A stretch of 64,000 nt of DNA from a virus. A program made the translations under genes and the position numbers. The DNA is taken from positions 93,135 to 157,134 of the IMG/VR virus record IMGVR_UViG_3300030099_006646. One strand, given 5' to 3'. The notes under the pieces were generated by a model that was not told the DNA's origin, did not search any database, and worked only from the letters and a program-made list of their open reading frames with translations. Positions 43,599 through 50,923 of this stretch are shown here, one piece after another. Every line of letters begins with the position of its first letter. Position 1 is the first letter of the stretch.

Positions 43599-43934
43599 AT
43601 GAGAACAAAAATAGAATACTCAGTTGAGTTAAAAGACGTGCCAAGAGAAGTAAAGGAAAAGATTTCAGAAGTATCTGAGACGCTATATGGATTAAGCAAG
43701 TACACCTACGCAATTGCTGAAGACTTAGAAGGCGAATCTCTTGGTCCCATCTTAAGGAGAGTTGATAATTTGCGAAAAAAACTATTCCAAGTTGACAACT
43801 CTCTGGAAGACTGTATGCGTGCTCTTGCGGGATATGGGGATACCCTCACGCAAATACAACAAGAGCAAGCAGCGCAACAAATGGCGCAACAAGCACCGGT
43901 CATCCCGCCACAAGAAGCGGGGGAAGATGCTTGA
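43599..43934 (+). CDS. Uncharacterised coiled-coil protein, 111 aa
   Basis: It has helical heptads in residues 15-80 (VKEKISEVSETLYGLSK; RRVDNLRKKLFQVDNSLE) and a Gln/Ala/Pro-rich C-terminus. No motif is recognised. It is 9 nt after the XhlA-like gene and overlaps the next gene by 8 nt. Confidence 0.6.
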   Translation: MRTKIEYSVELKDVPREVKEKISEVSETLYGLSKYTYAIAEDLEGESLGPILRRVDNLRKKLFQVDNSLEDCMRALAGYGDTLTQIQQEQAAQQMAQQAPVIPPQEAGEDA

Positions 43935-44139
43935 TAAAGTAAAGAAAGGTGATTTGGTATGGGTTCCTTCTAACGTAAAGGCTCACGCAAGTTTTTCAAA
44001 ATCCTTGGTAACAAAGATTCCAAGAAACTTTCTTGTCACTGAAGTTGGAAACAACTACATTAATGTGCTCATTGATGGTCAAGAATGGACAATAAACAGG
44101 CAAGATATTTTTCCACCTAAACAGGCTAAACATGGATGA
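43927..44139 (+). CDS. Small SH3-like protein, 70 aa
   Basis: ATG 43927 follows a strong purine-rich SD (GGGGGA). KKGDLVWVPSN starts a small beta domain, closing with NVLIDGQEWTINRQDIFP. Similar openings occur at 35272 and 63786. Function unknown. Confidence 0.6.
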   Translation: MLDKVKKGDLVWVPSNVKAHASFSKSLVTKIPRNFLVTEVGNNYINVLIDGQEWTINRQDIFPPKQAKHG

Positions 44140-44488
44140 CAAAAAGCAAGTATTGTTTACATTTGGAGCGGAGCTGATGGAAGAAATATACTATGATTGC
44201 GAAGATCAAATTAACATGTCCACCAGTCTTATGAAGCACTACTTTACAGAGAACCAAGATAATAAACTGCTTTTATCCTTGCTATGTGAAAGCTATTCTC
44301 TTAACTACAAGCTAAAATACCAGATAGAAGGTTGGTACGAGAATATGCCGATGACAGTAAAAGATGAAAAAGAAATAATCACAGTTCCTCAACAAGAGGC
44401 TATGCTAATGGAAGCATCAATTTTCGCACGAGAAGAGATAAAGACAGAACTAAGAAAACATTTTCACATATCCAACCATTACAACTAA
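44132..44488 (+). CDS. Uncharacterised 118-aa protein
   Basis: A helical, acidic protein with no visible motif; it overlaps the SH3-like gene by 8 nt and abuts the glutaredoxin by 1 nt. Coupling suggests co-expression with the glutaredoxin, nothing more. Confidence 0.55.
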   Translation: MDDKKQVLFTFGAELMEEIYYDCEDQINMSTSLMKHYFTENQDNKLLLSLLCESYSLNYKLKYQIEGWYENMPMTVKDEKEIITVPQQEAMLMEASIFAREEIKTELRKHFHISNHYN

Positions 44489-44489
44489 C

Positions 44490-44753
44490 ATGTTTAAAGA
44501 ATATATCCTATACATTAAAGTAAACTGTCCTTTTTGCGTCAAGGCTATTTCGGAACTGTCACATCGAAAGATTGATTATAAAGTCCTTACAGCCGACGTA
44601 TGTCCGACAAAGTTCATACAATCGCTCAAAGAAGCATATGACCATCCTTCTTTTCCTATGGTGTTCGGTGTAGATAGAGAAACAGGAACCTACACCTGGG
44701 TTGGCGGATGCGATGATTTAGTTACTCACCTTGCCCATCCAAAAAAGTTTTAA
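44490..44753 (+). CDS. Glutaredoxin-like protein
   Basis: This 87-residue protein has the glutaredoxin fold order: YILYIKVNCPFCVKAI (active site CPFC, residues 14-17), HRKIDYKVL, FPMVFG (cis-Pro) and VGGCDDL. It could reduce the class II ribonucleotide reductase at 20297 or the thiols of other phage enzymes. No Shine-Dalgarno is seen; translation may be coupled to the gene before. Confidence 0.85.
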   Translation: MFKEYILYIKVNCPFCVKAISELSHRKIDYKVLTADVCPTKFIQSLKEAYDHPSFPMVFGVDRETGTYTWVGGCDDLVTHLAHPKKF

Positions 44754-44771
44754 AAAAAATACTTTTTTCTC

Positions 44772-44799
44772 TTGACCGAGCAAAAATGGTGCTTATTTT
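44772..44799 (+). promoter_or_regulatory. Sigma70-like promoter for Hsp20 gene
   Basis: TTGACC at 44772-44777, 16-nt spacer, TATTTT at 44794-44799 in GTGCT context. Leader of about 40 nt. Confidence 0.65.
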
Positions 44800-44846
44800 T
44801 TACGCAACCTCATTGAGGTTTAATAAAGTTACAAGGAGAAAATAAA

Positions 44847-45263
44847 ATGACTTTGATTAAACACGGAAACCCCATGAACTTAGACACGCTGCTTGACAGC
44901 TTTGTAGATAATCTTTTTAGCAGGGATATTGCACCCTACACAGTGAATCCTATCAAAAACAATTTCCCAAAGGTTTTTGTTGATGAAGGAGAAAAAGACT
45001 ACACGATTAGTTTGGCAGCACCAGGCGTAAAAAAAGAAGACTTTGAGCTTACGCTTGTAGGAACTACTTTAAAACTAGCCTACAAGACAGAAAAAAAGAC
45101 CAATAGATTCTTCAACTATTCAACCTTCAATAAAAGCTGGACGGTGCCTGATGGTACAACCAACGAAAACATCTCAGCTTCTTATGAAGATGGAATTTTT
45201 GCGATTAATGTCGTTAAACCTGTGGCAACTTTACCAAAAGTTCAAAAAATCGCAGTAAAATAA
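44847..45263 (+). CDS. Small heat-shock protein (Hsp20)
   Basis: This 138-residue holdase has an alpha-crystallin domain: KDYTISLAAPGVKKEDFELTL, then KLAYK, NKSWTVPDGT and ASYEDGIFAINVVKP. It binds unfolding proteins without ATP. It has its own promoter, SD AAGGAGA and a terminator after it, so it is a single-gene unit. T4-like cyanophages often carry Hsp20. Confidence 0.9.
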   Translation: MTLIKHGNPMNLDTLLDSFVDNLFSRDIAPYTVNPIKNNFPKVFVDEGEKDYTISLAAPGVKKEDFELTLVGTTLKLAYKTEKKTNRFFNYSTFNKSWTVPDGTTNENISASYEDGIFAINVVKPVATLPKVQKIAVK

Positions 45264-45296
45264 TGCTTTTAGTATAAAAAATGCATATTTATAAAT

Positions 45297-45343
45297 GGAT
45301 GTGCGAAAAAGATTACGCACTTGAGTAACACATCCGTCTTTTT
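45297..45343 (+). terminator. Terminator-like hairpin
   Basis: GGATGTG (45297-45303) pairs with CACATCC (45329-45335), then GTCTTTTT. A smaller inner pair GTGCG/CGCAC (45301-45305 with 45316-45320) overlaps it. It separates the Hsp20 gene from the PAP2 gene. Confidence 0.7.
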
Positions 45344-45360
45344 CATCCTGGAGACGTGGA

Positions 45361-45996
45361 ATGTCCAATATTGTTAAAGCTAAGTATCTGTCTTTTCTGA
45401 CGATATTTATCTTGGGCACTTACTTCCTAATCCAGAATATTGTATCGCATCAACACGAGCTTTTAACAGAGCTGGATACTTTTATTCCATTCATGCCTAG
45501 CTTTGTTTGGATTTATCACAGCTTGATACCCGTGATTGGCGCAACTATGTTCCTTTTGGTCAACAACCGAAGGAACTTTTTAAATACCTTTTGGGCATGT
45601 TTGAGCGCTACGTTCATCATACATTTGATTTACGTGCTCATGCCGTCCTTTTATCCAAGACCAGATATAATTCCTGCCGGATTGTCAGAACAGCTATTAG
45701 CTTTAACCTATGAGATAGATAACGGCAGCAATACATTCCCCAGCGGACACGTCTGTTATTCTTGGATATTATTTTTAGGAGTGTTTTATTCTCAAGATGC
45801 AAGGAAAACATTTGGTTTGAGAACTTTATTTTTACTATGGGCTATCGGCGTAACCTTATCCACACTTACGCTTAAGGTCCATTATGTAGTTGATGTTCTC
45901 GGAGGCTTGGCTTTAGCCTTTGTCGCTTTCTATTCTATAAGGTATTTATTTAAGAAGATGAATACTTATAGTGATGAAGTCAGTATTGTTAAATAA
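45361..45996 (+). CDS. PAP2-family membrane phosphatase
   Basis: This 211-residue integral membrane protein has about six hydrophobic helices. The PAP2 motifs are GSNTFPSGHVCYSW (PSGH, residues about 127-140) and KVHYVVDVLGG (His nucleophile and Asp, about 175-185). The first motif (KxxxxxxRP) is represented by YPRPD. The family dephosphorylates lipids such as undecaprenyl pyrophosphate or phosphatidate. In a phage it could alter envelope lipids or peptidoglycan precursor flow. GGAG precedes the ATG. Confidence 0.85.
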   Translation: MSNIVKAKYLSFLTIFILGTYFLIQNIVSHQHELLTELDTFIPFMPSFVWIYHSLIPVIGATMFLLVNNRRNFLNTFWACLSATFIIHLIYVLMPSFYPRPDIIPAGLSEQLLALTYEIDNGSNTFPSGHVCYSWILFLGVFYSQDARKTFGLRTLFLLWAIGVTLSTLTLKVHYVVDVLGGLALAFVAFYSIRYLFKKMNTYSDEVSIVK

Positions 45997-46396
45997 CGAT
46001 TTATTATCATTACCTTGTGAAGATGCCGGACTTACTGAAGGTAACGAGATTGCACAAATTTTGCTGAACTCTCTACCAGAGGAAGGTGTAGGCATAGCAG
46101 CCAACCAAATCGGCATTCAAAAGAATGTCTGCTTGGTGAACGTAGATAAGCCTATCGTTTTTATAAATCCAAAGATTGTAAAAGCATACGGCAAGACGCA
46201 TTTTGCTGAAGGCTGCCTTTCTTTCCCAGGCGAGGTCATCCTTACTGAACGCTTTACTTCTGTTACAGTTATTGCAGATAATCACGAAAAGCCACTTAAC
46301 TTTAATGAAGAAAATCTGCTAGAATGTGTTTGCGTTCAACACGAAATTGACCATTTAAATGGTATTACAATGTTTGATAGGCAATACAAAAAATAG
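45974..46396 (+). CDS. def: Peptide deformylase
   Basis: This 140-residue metal hydrolase removes N-formyl from new proteins. All three motifs are present: GVGIAANQIG, EGCLSFPG and QHEIDHLNG (metal His-His-Cys and catalytic Glu). It is shorter than bacterial enzymes (about 170) at both ends, as in cyanophage deformylases. The start lies 23 nt inside the PAP2 gene. Confidence 0.93.
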   Translation: MKSVLLNNDLLSLPCEDAGLTEGNEIAQILLNSLPEEGVGIAANQIGIQKNVCLVNVDKPIVFINPKIVKAYGKTHFAEGCLSFPGEVILTERFTSVTVIADNHEKPLNFNEENLLECVCVQHEIDHLNGITMFDRQYKK

Positions 46397-46398
46397 AA

Positions 46399-46408
46399 AC
46401 TATTTATA
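46399..46408 (+). promoter_or_regulatory. Candidate late element ACTATTTATA, 3 nt before ATG
   Basis: ACTATTTATATAG leads straight into ATG 46412 with no Shine-Dalgarno. The 37-nt block 46399-46435 is repeated at 59106-59142 with three mismatches. Confidence 0.5.
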
Positions 46409-46435
46409 TAGATGAAACAACTTCTTGAAAACTGG
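46399..46435 (+). repeat. Late element plus class B leader cassette, copy 1
   Basis: 37 nt covering the ACTATTTATA element, the ATG and eight leader codons, matching 59106-59142 at 34 of 37 positions although the two genes are otherwise unrelated. Confidence 0.75.
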
Positions 46436-47407
46436 AATAAATTTGTTGTAGAGCGAAAAGAAATGCCTTGCCCTGCTCCAACACAAGATCTTAAACTAAA
46501 CACAAAGAACCGTGATGCTGCAATACACGCAGAGCACATTCAATACGGACCACTTAATGTTGATGAACCAGGGGACTACTGGAAAGACATAGCAGAGTAT
46601 TGGAATACAACAGAAGAAGCCGCACAGAAATCCCTTTGTGGAAACTGCGTAGCCTTTGACATTTCTCCAAGAATGGATGAGTGCATGCCAGGTGAAGTTT
46701 CAGATAAAGACGGACGCCTTGGTTACTGCTGGATGCATCACTTTAAATGTCACTCTGCTCGCTCTTGTAGAACTTGGGCGAAAGGTGGACCTATCACTGA
46801 GGACAAAGTATCTTACGATTGGCAAGAGAGGAGTCAAAGTAGCGTGGAAGAAGAGAAAAAGAAGAAAGACGATCGTTGCACTCGCATCGCAAAAAGAAAG
46901 TATGATGTTTGGCCATCTGCTTATGCTTCCGGCGCTGTCGTAAAGTGCCGCCAAGGTAAAATTTGGAAAGGCGTCAAAGAAGACATCGAAAAGATTGTCC
47001 GCGAAGAAGTAGAAGCATTCCTCGCAGAAAGCGGCAAGTGCCAGAAAGGTTACAAGACACATCCTACTCAGAAGACAAAAGAAATGTATGGGAAGACATA
47101 CAGAAACTGCATTAAAGCAGAGGAAAGAGAACTCACCGAAGAAGAACTAGAAGAAAAGAAGACCGACTACTCAAAAGAAAAAGAGTCAGGTCTCCACGGA
47201 TGGTTCTCGCGCCAAGGAGGCAAAGGCAAGTCGAAAGGGTGGGTTGACTGCAACACTTGTCGCAAAGACAAGAAAACAGGGAAAAAGACTTGCAAATCTT
47301 GCGGAAGAAAAGAAGGTGAGAAGAGAGCAAAGTATCCTTCCTGCCGACCAACACCATCAGCCTGCGGAACAAAAGGCAAAGGAAAAAAATGGGGCAAAAA
47401 GAAATGA
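46412..47407 (+). CDS. Leader-tagged (class B) basic multi-module protein, 331 aa
   Basis: The leader MKQLLENWNKFVVERKE is class B. Residues about 70-125 form a Cys-rich module (CGNCVAFDIS, CWMHHFKCHSARSC) that looks metal-binding. Residues about 150-185 carry a CTRIAKRKYDVWPSAYASG module. Then comes an internal class A-like helix (EDIEKIVREEVEAFLAES, about 191-208). The C-terminus is a Lys-rich CNTC...CKSCGR...YPSCRPTPSAC module. The whole is strongly basic. A packaged DNA-binding role is inferred. The next tagged gene overlaps by 4 nt. Confidence 0.68.
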   Translation: MKQLLENWNKFVVERKEMPCPAPTQDLKLNTKNRDAAIHAEHIQYGPLNVDEPGDYWKDIAEYWNTTEEAAQKSLCGNCVAFDISPRMDECMPGEVSDKDGRLGYCWMHHFKCHSARSCRTWAKGGPITEDKVSYDWQERSQSSVEEEKKKKDDRCTRIAKRKYDVWPSAYASGAVVKCRQGKIWKGVKEDIEKIVREEVEAFLAESGKCQKGYKTHPTQKTKEMYGKTYRNCIKAEERELTEEELEEKKTDYSKEKESGLHGWFSRQGGKGKSKGWVDCNTCRKDKKTGKKTCKSCGRKEGEKRAKYPSCRPTPSACGTKGKGKKWGKKK

Positions 47408-47991
47408 AAATCACAAAAGAAAAACTAATGGAGATCATTAAAGAAGAAGTCGAGAGCACTCTTCAAGAAGACGGACACGAAGACGTCCCCTCCGCCGTCA
47501 GAGCAATGAAAACAATTATTGAAGACGCAGGTCAAATACTCCAAGCCCTTGAAGGAATGGATGGAACTCTTCCAACTTGGTGGACAAATAAAATGGCTGT
47601 TGCATCCTCCAAAATGAATTCTATGAGAGATTATCTTTTGGTTGATTCAGAAGAAGCCCTAGAAGAAGAATACAATCACATTACTGAAGCAACTTATGAC
47701 GATGGAACCATCGTAGAAGATGTAGAGTTCTGGGATGATGTGCTTGAAGAGGCAGAATACCAGGGTCGCAAAGTTACTCTGAACAAGCCCACAAGAGGCG
47801 ATGTAAAGAAGTTCAAGGTATATGTCAAAGACCCAAAGACAGGAAACGTTAAGAAGGTGAACTTTGGAGATCCTAACATGAGGATTAAAAAGTCTAACCC
47901 TAAGCGCCGTAAGTCCTTCAGGGCTCGTCACAACTGCGATAACCCTGGACCAAAGACAAAAGCACGCTATTGGTCCTGTAAAAAGTGGTAA
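47404..47991 (+). CDS. Leader-tagged (class A) protein with basic Cys/Trp C-terminal module, 195 aa
   Basis: ATG 47404 overlaps the previous stop (ATGA). The leader MKITKEKLMEIIKEEVESTL ends in a possible LQE processing motif. The middle is acidic. The C-terminal 75 residues (from YQGRKVTLNKPTRGDVKKF through KVNFGDPNM, RRKSFRARHNC and KARYWSCKKW) form a compact basic module that I recall as widespread in phage and giant-virus proteins. Probably nucleic-acid binding and packaged; inferred. Confidence 0.68.
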   Translation: MKITKEKLMEIIKEEVESTLQEDGHEDVPSAVRAMKTIIEDAGQILQALEGMDGTLPTWWTNKMAVASSKMNSMRDYLLVDSEEALEEEYNHITEATYDDGTIVEDVEFWDDVLEEAEYQGRKVTLNKPTRGDVKKFKVYVKDPKTGNVKKVNFGDPNMRIKKSNPKRRKSFRARHNCDNPGPKTKARYWSCKKW

Positions 47992-48018
47992 ACGAAATGC
48001 ATCACTAGTTATTAGTGT

Positions 48019-48462
48019 ATGCTTGTTTTTCAACGTTTAATATTTACCGCCCTCGCTCTCTTTATTATAATGTCTTGCGGGACATCCTCTTGGCAACCAA
48101 CAGCCATTCACCATCCAGAGACAGACGGCATACAATCCACAACACCAGTTCAAGGCGAATACATTGTAATGTTGTACAGCACCGACTGGTGCTACTGGTG
48201 CAAAGTCGCAAAGAAGTGGATGAAGAAAGAAAAGATAAAGTTCTTGGAAAGAGATTACGACGACCCTTTCCACAAAAAAAAAGTAAAGGAATACGCAAAG
48301 ATAATAGGCTACGAAGGGAACTTGGATTCTGTGCCTATATTTGTAATCGGGACTAAGATAATCGTAGGATACAATCCAAAGCAAATTCTTTCTGAAATTG
48401 GTAGAATCAAATCTAAGACTAATCTATATTCCACTTGGCGAACGCCACTAAAACAAGATTAA
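48019..48462 (+). CDS. Thioredoxin-fold lipoprotein
   Basis: This 147-residue protein starts with a lipoprotein signal: hydrophobic LIFTALALFIIMSC with the lipobox Cys at about residue 20. After a short linker comes a thioredoxin/glutaredoxin-like domain: YIVMLYSTDWCYWCKVAKKW (CYWC about residues 58-61), VPIFVIG (cis-Pro) and VGYNPKQILSEI. It would sit on the outer face of the inner membrane or in the outer membrane. A role in disulfide chemistry, lysis timing or superinfection exclusion is possible. Confidence 0.78.
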   Translation: MLVFQRLIFTALALFIIMSCGTSSWQPTAIHHPETDGIQSTTPVQGEYIVMLYSTDWCYWCKVAKKWMKKEKIKFLERDYDDPFHKKKVKEYAKIIGYEGNLDSVPIFVIGTKIIVGYNPKQILSEIGRIKSKTNLYSTWRTPLKQD

Positions 48463-48470
48463 CTTTCTTA

Positions 48471-48498
48471 TTGAAGCAAGCTATAATGTGATTATAAT
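48471..48498 (+). promoter_or_regulatory. Sigma70-like promoter for purA-like gene
   Basis: TTGAAG at 48471-48476, 16-nt spacer, TATAAT at 48493-48498. A second TATAAT at 48482 lacks a spaced -35. Confidence 0.75.
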
Positions 48499-48521
48499 AT
48501 TAAGTAAGCAAAGGAGATAAA

Positions 48522-49520
48522 ATGCTTGCTGATGTCGTTATCGGTCTTCAACACGGAGACGAAGCAAAAGGAAAGGTAACCCACCACCTATGTAAGAGTG
48601 GAGAATATACACACGTATTAAGATACAACGGAGGATGCAATGCAGGTCATACAATTTATCACGAGGGAAGAAAATTTATTACCCATCACATTCCTGCTGG
48701 CGTCTTTTATGGTATCAAATCTGTAATCGGCTCAGGGTGTGTAGTAAACAAAGAACAGTTCTTTAAAGAGATTGGCGAGCTAGAAGAAGGCGGCATCAAT
48801 ACAAAAGGACTTATTTTTATTGCCGAAAACACACACGTCATTACCGACGCTCACCTAGAAGAAGACGGTAAAGACACCAAGATCGGAACAACAAAGCGAG
48901 GCAACGGACCTGCTTACCGAGACAAATATAACCGAGATGGGTTACTAGCAAAAGACGACCCAGACTTGGCTGAATACACATTAAACTTATACGAAGAGTT
49001 TCACGAAAATGAAGAAGTTAAAATATTATGTGAAGGAGCCCAAGGGTTTGAGTTGGATATTGACTGGGGAGATTATCCTTTTGTTACTTCTAGTCATTGC
49101 ACAACGGCTGGTGCTCTACTAAACGCAATCCCTCCCAGTTGGATTAGAAATGTCTGGGGCGTAGGTAAAATCTACGAGACCTATGTGGGTGCCAAGAAAT
49201 TTGAGCCAGAGCAGGAAGTATTTAGCCAAATGCGCGATCTTGGAGAAGAATACGGGGCAACTACTGGACGACCAAGGCAATGCAACTGGCTGGACGTTAC
49301 TCGCCTGATACGGGCAATCAAAGTAAATGATGTTACACACGTAGTCCTTAATAAAATGGACATCTTACGACAACTTAATGCCTGGAAAGTCCTTATTGGA
49401 GGAGAAACAGTAAATCTTGGGAATGAAGACCAAGCGAGACTAGTTATTACTAGAGCGCTCGAACTTGGTGTTCCGCACGAGGTTAAAGTGTTCTTCTCAG
49501 ATCAAAAAGATAAAATATAA
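48522..49520 (+). CDS. Adenylosuccinate synthetase, short form (PurA/PurZ family)
   Basis: This 332-residue protein joins aspartate to a purine nucleotide. Visible are IGLQHGDEAKGKV with Asp 13 retained, NGGCNAGHT (His 43), IGTTKRGNGPAYRD, the aspartate loop GATTGRPRQCNWLD and VVLNKMDIL. Bacterial PurA has about 430 residues; this length is typical of archaeal PurA and phage PurZ. PurZ enzymes that make 2-aminoadenine replace the catalytic Asp, whereas here it is kept. The default call is therefore PurA acting on IMP, with an intermediate PurZ-like activity not excluded. Confidence 0.88.
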   Translation: MLADVVIGLQHGDEAKGKVTHHLCKSGEYTHVLRYNGGCNAGHTIYHEGRKFITHHIPAGVFYGIKSVIGSGCVVNKEQFFKEIGELEEGGINTKGLIFIAENTHVITDAHLEEDGKDTKIGTTKRGNGPAYRDKYNRDGLLAKDDPDLAEYTLNLYEEFHENEEVKILCEGAQGFELDIDWGDYPFVTSSHCTTAGALLNAIPPSWIRNVWGVGKIYETYVGAKKFEPEQEVFSQMRDLGEEYGATTGRPRQCNWLDVTRLIRAIKVNDVTHVVLNKMDILRQLNAWKVLIGGETVNLGNEDQARLVITRALELGVPHEVKVFFSDQKDKI

Positions 49521-49529
49521 GGAAGGCAA

Positions 49530-49691
49530 ATGGCTAAGAGCAAAGGAAGTGGTAAAACTCTCACCTCTGTGCCTAAAAAAACCCGTCAAGGAAACAGCAA
49601 ATACACCAAGACAGGTCATAAAGGCGGAGGATCGAAAGGGTCTACCACATCTAAATGTTACAAAAAAAAGTATCGCGGACAAGGAAAGTAA
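49530..49691 (+). CDS. Small basic protein, 53 aa
   Basis: ATG 49530 has SD AAGGAAGG. The peptide (MAKSKGSGKTLTSVPKKTRQ, then GHKGGGSKGS and a KKKYRGQGK end) is strongly basic and Gly/Ser-rich, with one Cys. Similar short basic proteins occur in T4-like phages. Possibly nucleic-acid binding. It abuts the next gene. Confidence 0.6.
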   Translation: MAKSKGSGKTLTSVPKKTRQGNSKYTKTGHKGGGSKGSTTSKCYKKKYRGQGK

Positions 49692-49997
49692 ATGGGTTTA
49701 AGAACAGTCGGCTTTGGAAATATCCTTGATGAGATAAGAAAAGCCGAAGAAGATGTATGGGTTCCAAATTTTTCTACTGTTATTGAATGTGAAAAGTGCG
49801 AAACAAAACTTTATTATCATGACTTAGTAGAAGGAAAAAAAGTCAAACCTACTTCTTGCGAATGCGGCGCTATTAAGATAGAGGCAATCAAAGCTACTCT
49901 ATGTCGCTATGACCATTTCATTGGAGTGAAACCTACCGGGGTCAAGCCAAAGATTTACGAAGTACCATACGAAGAATACTTGAAGACAAAAGAATAA
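49692..49997 (+). CDS. Zinc-ribbon protein, 101 aa
   Basis: Four Cys in two pairs (CEKC near residue 33 and CECG near residue 57) form a zinc ribbon. The C-terminal part (YDHFIGVKPTGVKPKIYEVP) is not recognised. ATG follows the previous stop directly and its own stop overlaps the next ATG (TAATG). Confidence 0.65.
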   Translation: MGLRTVGFGNILDEIRKAEEDVWVPNFSTVIECEKCETKLYYHDLVEGKKVKPTSCECGAIKIEAIKATLCRYDHFIGVKPTGVKPKIYEVPYEEYLKTKE

Positions 49998-50170
49998 TGG
50001 TTAAAACCGGGGGAATGATTTTGTATAATAAAGAAAAAGATCTTTCCCTTTTAATACAGGAAGCCAAAGAAAGAATAAAGCACATTAAAGAGTGTGGAAA
50101 TGCTTTTGTAACTGACTGGCTTCTAATAGAGATACTCGAAACTATTATTGAAAAAATAGAAAAAGAATAA
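49997..50170 (+). CDS. Small helical protein, 57 aa
   Basis: The TAATG overlap suggests coupling to the zinc-ribbon gene. The peptide has a long charged helix (IQEAKERIKHIKE) and a C-terminal one (ETIIEKIEKE). No family recognised. Confidence 0.5.
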   Translation: MVKTGGMILYNKEKDLSLLIQEAKERIKHIKECGNAFVTDWLLIEILETIIEKIEKE

Positions 50171-50174
50171 TATT

Positions 50175-50248
50175 CCTTTGCCCTTGTTAAGGTTCTCCCT
50201 TGTTATATGTTTTAAGATTTTATATCCCTTACAAGGGCAAAGGTTTTT
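50175..50248 (+). terminator. Long-stem terminator with competing 5' arm
   Basis: A 13-bp perfect stem (50175-50187 with 50231-50243) is followed by TTTTT. The loop holds a second CCCTTGT (50198-50204) that could pair with the same 3' arm, so two hairpins compete. Confidence 0.7.
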
Positions 50249-50291
50249 CCCACTATTAAATAGTATATTATCTTAAGAGGAAGGAAATTTT

Positions 50292-50456
50292 ATGAGGGTT
50301 CATGTGCCTAAAAAAGAAAACAAGATTATAGACGACGTTTTAACGCAGTTATATCTTATGAAAACTGCCGTCGAGCACGAAAAAGTAGAACAACTGATAA
50401 AACGTATTAATAAAATGAGAGAACAGTTGTTAAAATTAAAAGAAAGTAGTATTTAG
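50292..50456 (+). CDS. Small helical protein, 54 aa
   Basis: ATG 50292 has GAGGAAGG upstream. The peptide is charged, with a coiled-coil-like C-terminus (EQLIKRINKMREQLLKLK). It follows the long-stem terminator. No family recognised. Confidence 0.5.
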   Translation: MRVHVPKKENKIIDDVLTQLYLMKTAVEHEKVEQLIKRINKMREQLLKLKESSI

Positions 50457-50465
50457 AGTGAGTTG

Positions 50466-50687
50466 ATGAAAGAGATAACTTTAATCATATATGAAAACAA
50501 TGGCGGCATGGACGTGTTTCCGTGCAAAAACAGGCAAGTTGCAGATGGACTAGCGCTGGCTATTGTACAAGAAAAAAGAAAAGAAAAGAAAATACCCAAG
50601 CAAATATCAGATCAGGAAGCCCTTAAAAACTGGGCAAACTTGACTGATGAAAATATTTTTATCCAAGAAGTGGATATTATTGAATGA
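50466..50687 (+). CDS. Uncharacterised 73-aa protein
   Basis: ATG 50466 is preferred over TTG 50463. An N-terminal strand (ITLIIYENNGGMDVFPC) is followed by a helix (RQVADGLALAIVQEKRK). It may be a small alpha/beta protein of unknown function; the next gene begins 10 nt after its stop. Confidence 0.5.
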   Translation: MKEITLIIYENNGGMDVFPCKNRQVADGLALAIVQEKRKEKKIPKQISDQEALKNWANLTDENIFIQEVDIIE

Positions 50688-50697
50688 GGAACAAAAA

Positions 50698-50874
50698 ATG
50701 ACAACAGAGAAAGTAGAGTTAGTCGCGCAGAAGATTAGCGAAGCAACTTCTAATAGCGAAGTTTTAGAGCTTTGGAGTGATTTTGGAAATAAAAATTCAA
50801 CTGAAGAGATTGTTGAGTTGTATAAGAAAGTCGCAGAAAAAATCTTTAATGCTGTTAAAGAAGCAGTTGAATAA
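50698..50874 (+). CDS. Uncharacterised 58-aa helical protein
   Basis: ATG 50698 with GAGGAA upstream. All-helical acidic peptide (VELVAQKISEATSNSEVLEL and a KVAEKIFNAVKEAVE end). The longer upstream frame lacks a ribosome site and overlaps the preceding gene. Confidence 0.5.
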   Translation: MTTEKVELVAQKISEATSNSEVLELWSDFGNKNSTEEIVELYKKVAEKIFNAVKEAVE

Positions 50875-50894
50875 GACAAATCAGTGCTTATTAT
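50867..50894 (+). promoter_or_regulatory. Sigma70-like promoter
   Basis: TTGAAT at 50867-50872, 16-nt spacer, TATTAT at 50889-50894 in GTGCT context; drives the 204-aa gene. Confidence 0.7.
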
Positions 50895-50923
50895 CTTATA
50901 GTAACAAAATGATGGAGATAATA

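Noticed and set aside
48522-49520. Naming this gene purZ (2-aminoadenine synthesis)
   Set aside because: The catalytic Asp 13 of PurA is retained and no partner Z-pathway gene is seen; kept as short-form PurA with the alternative noted.
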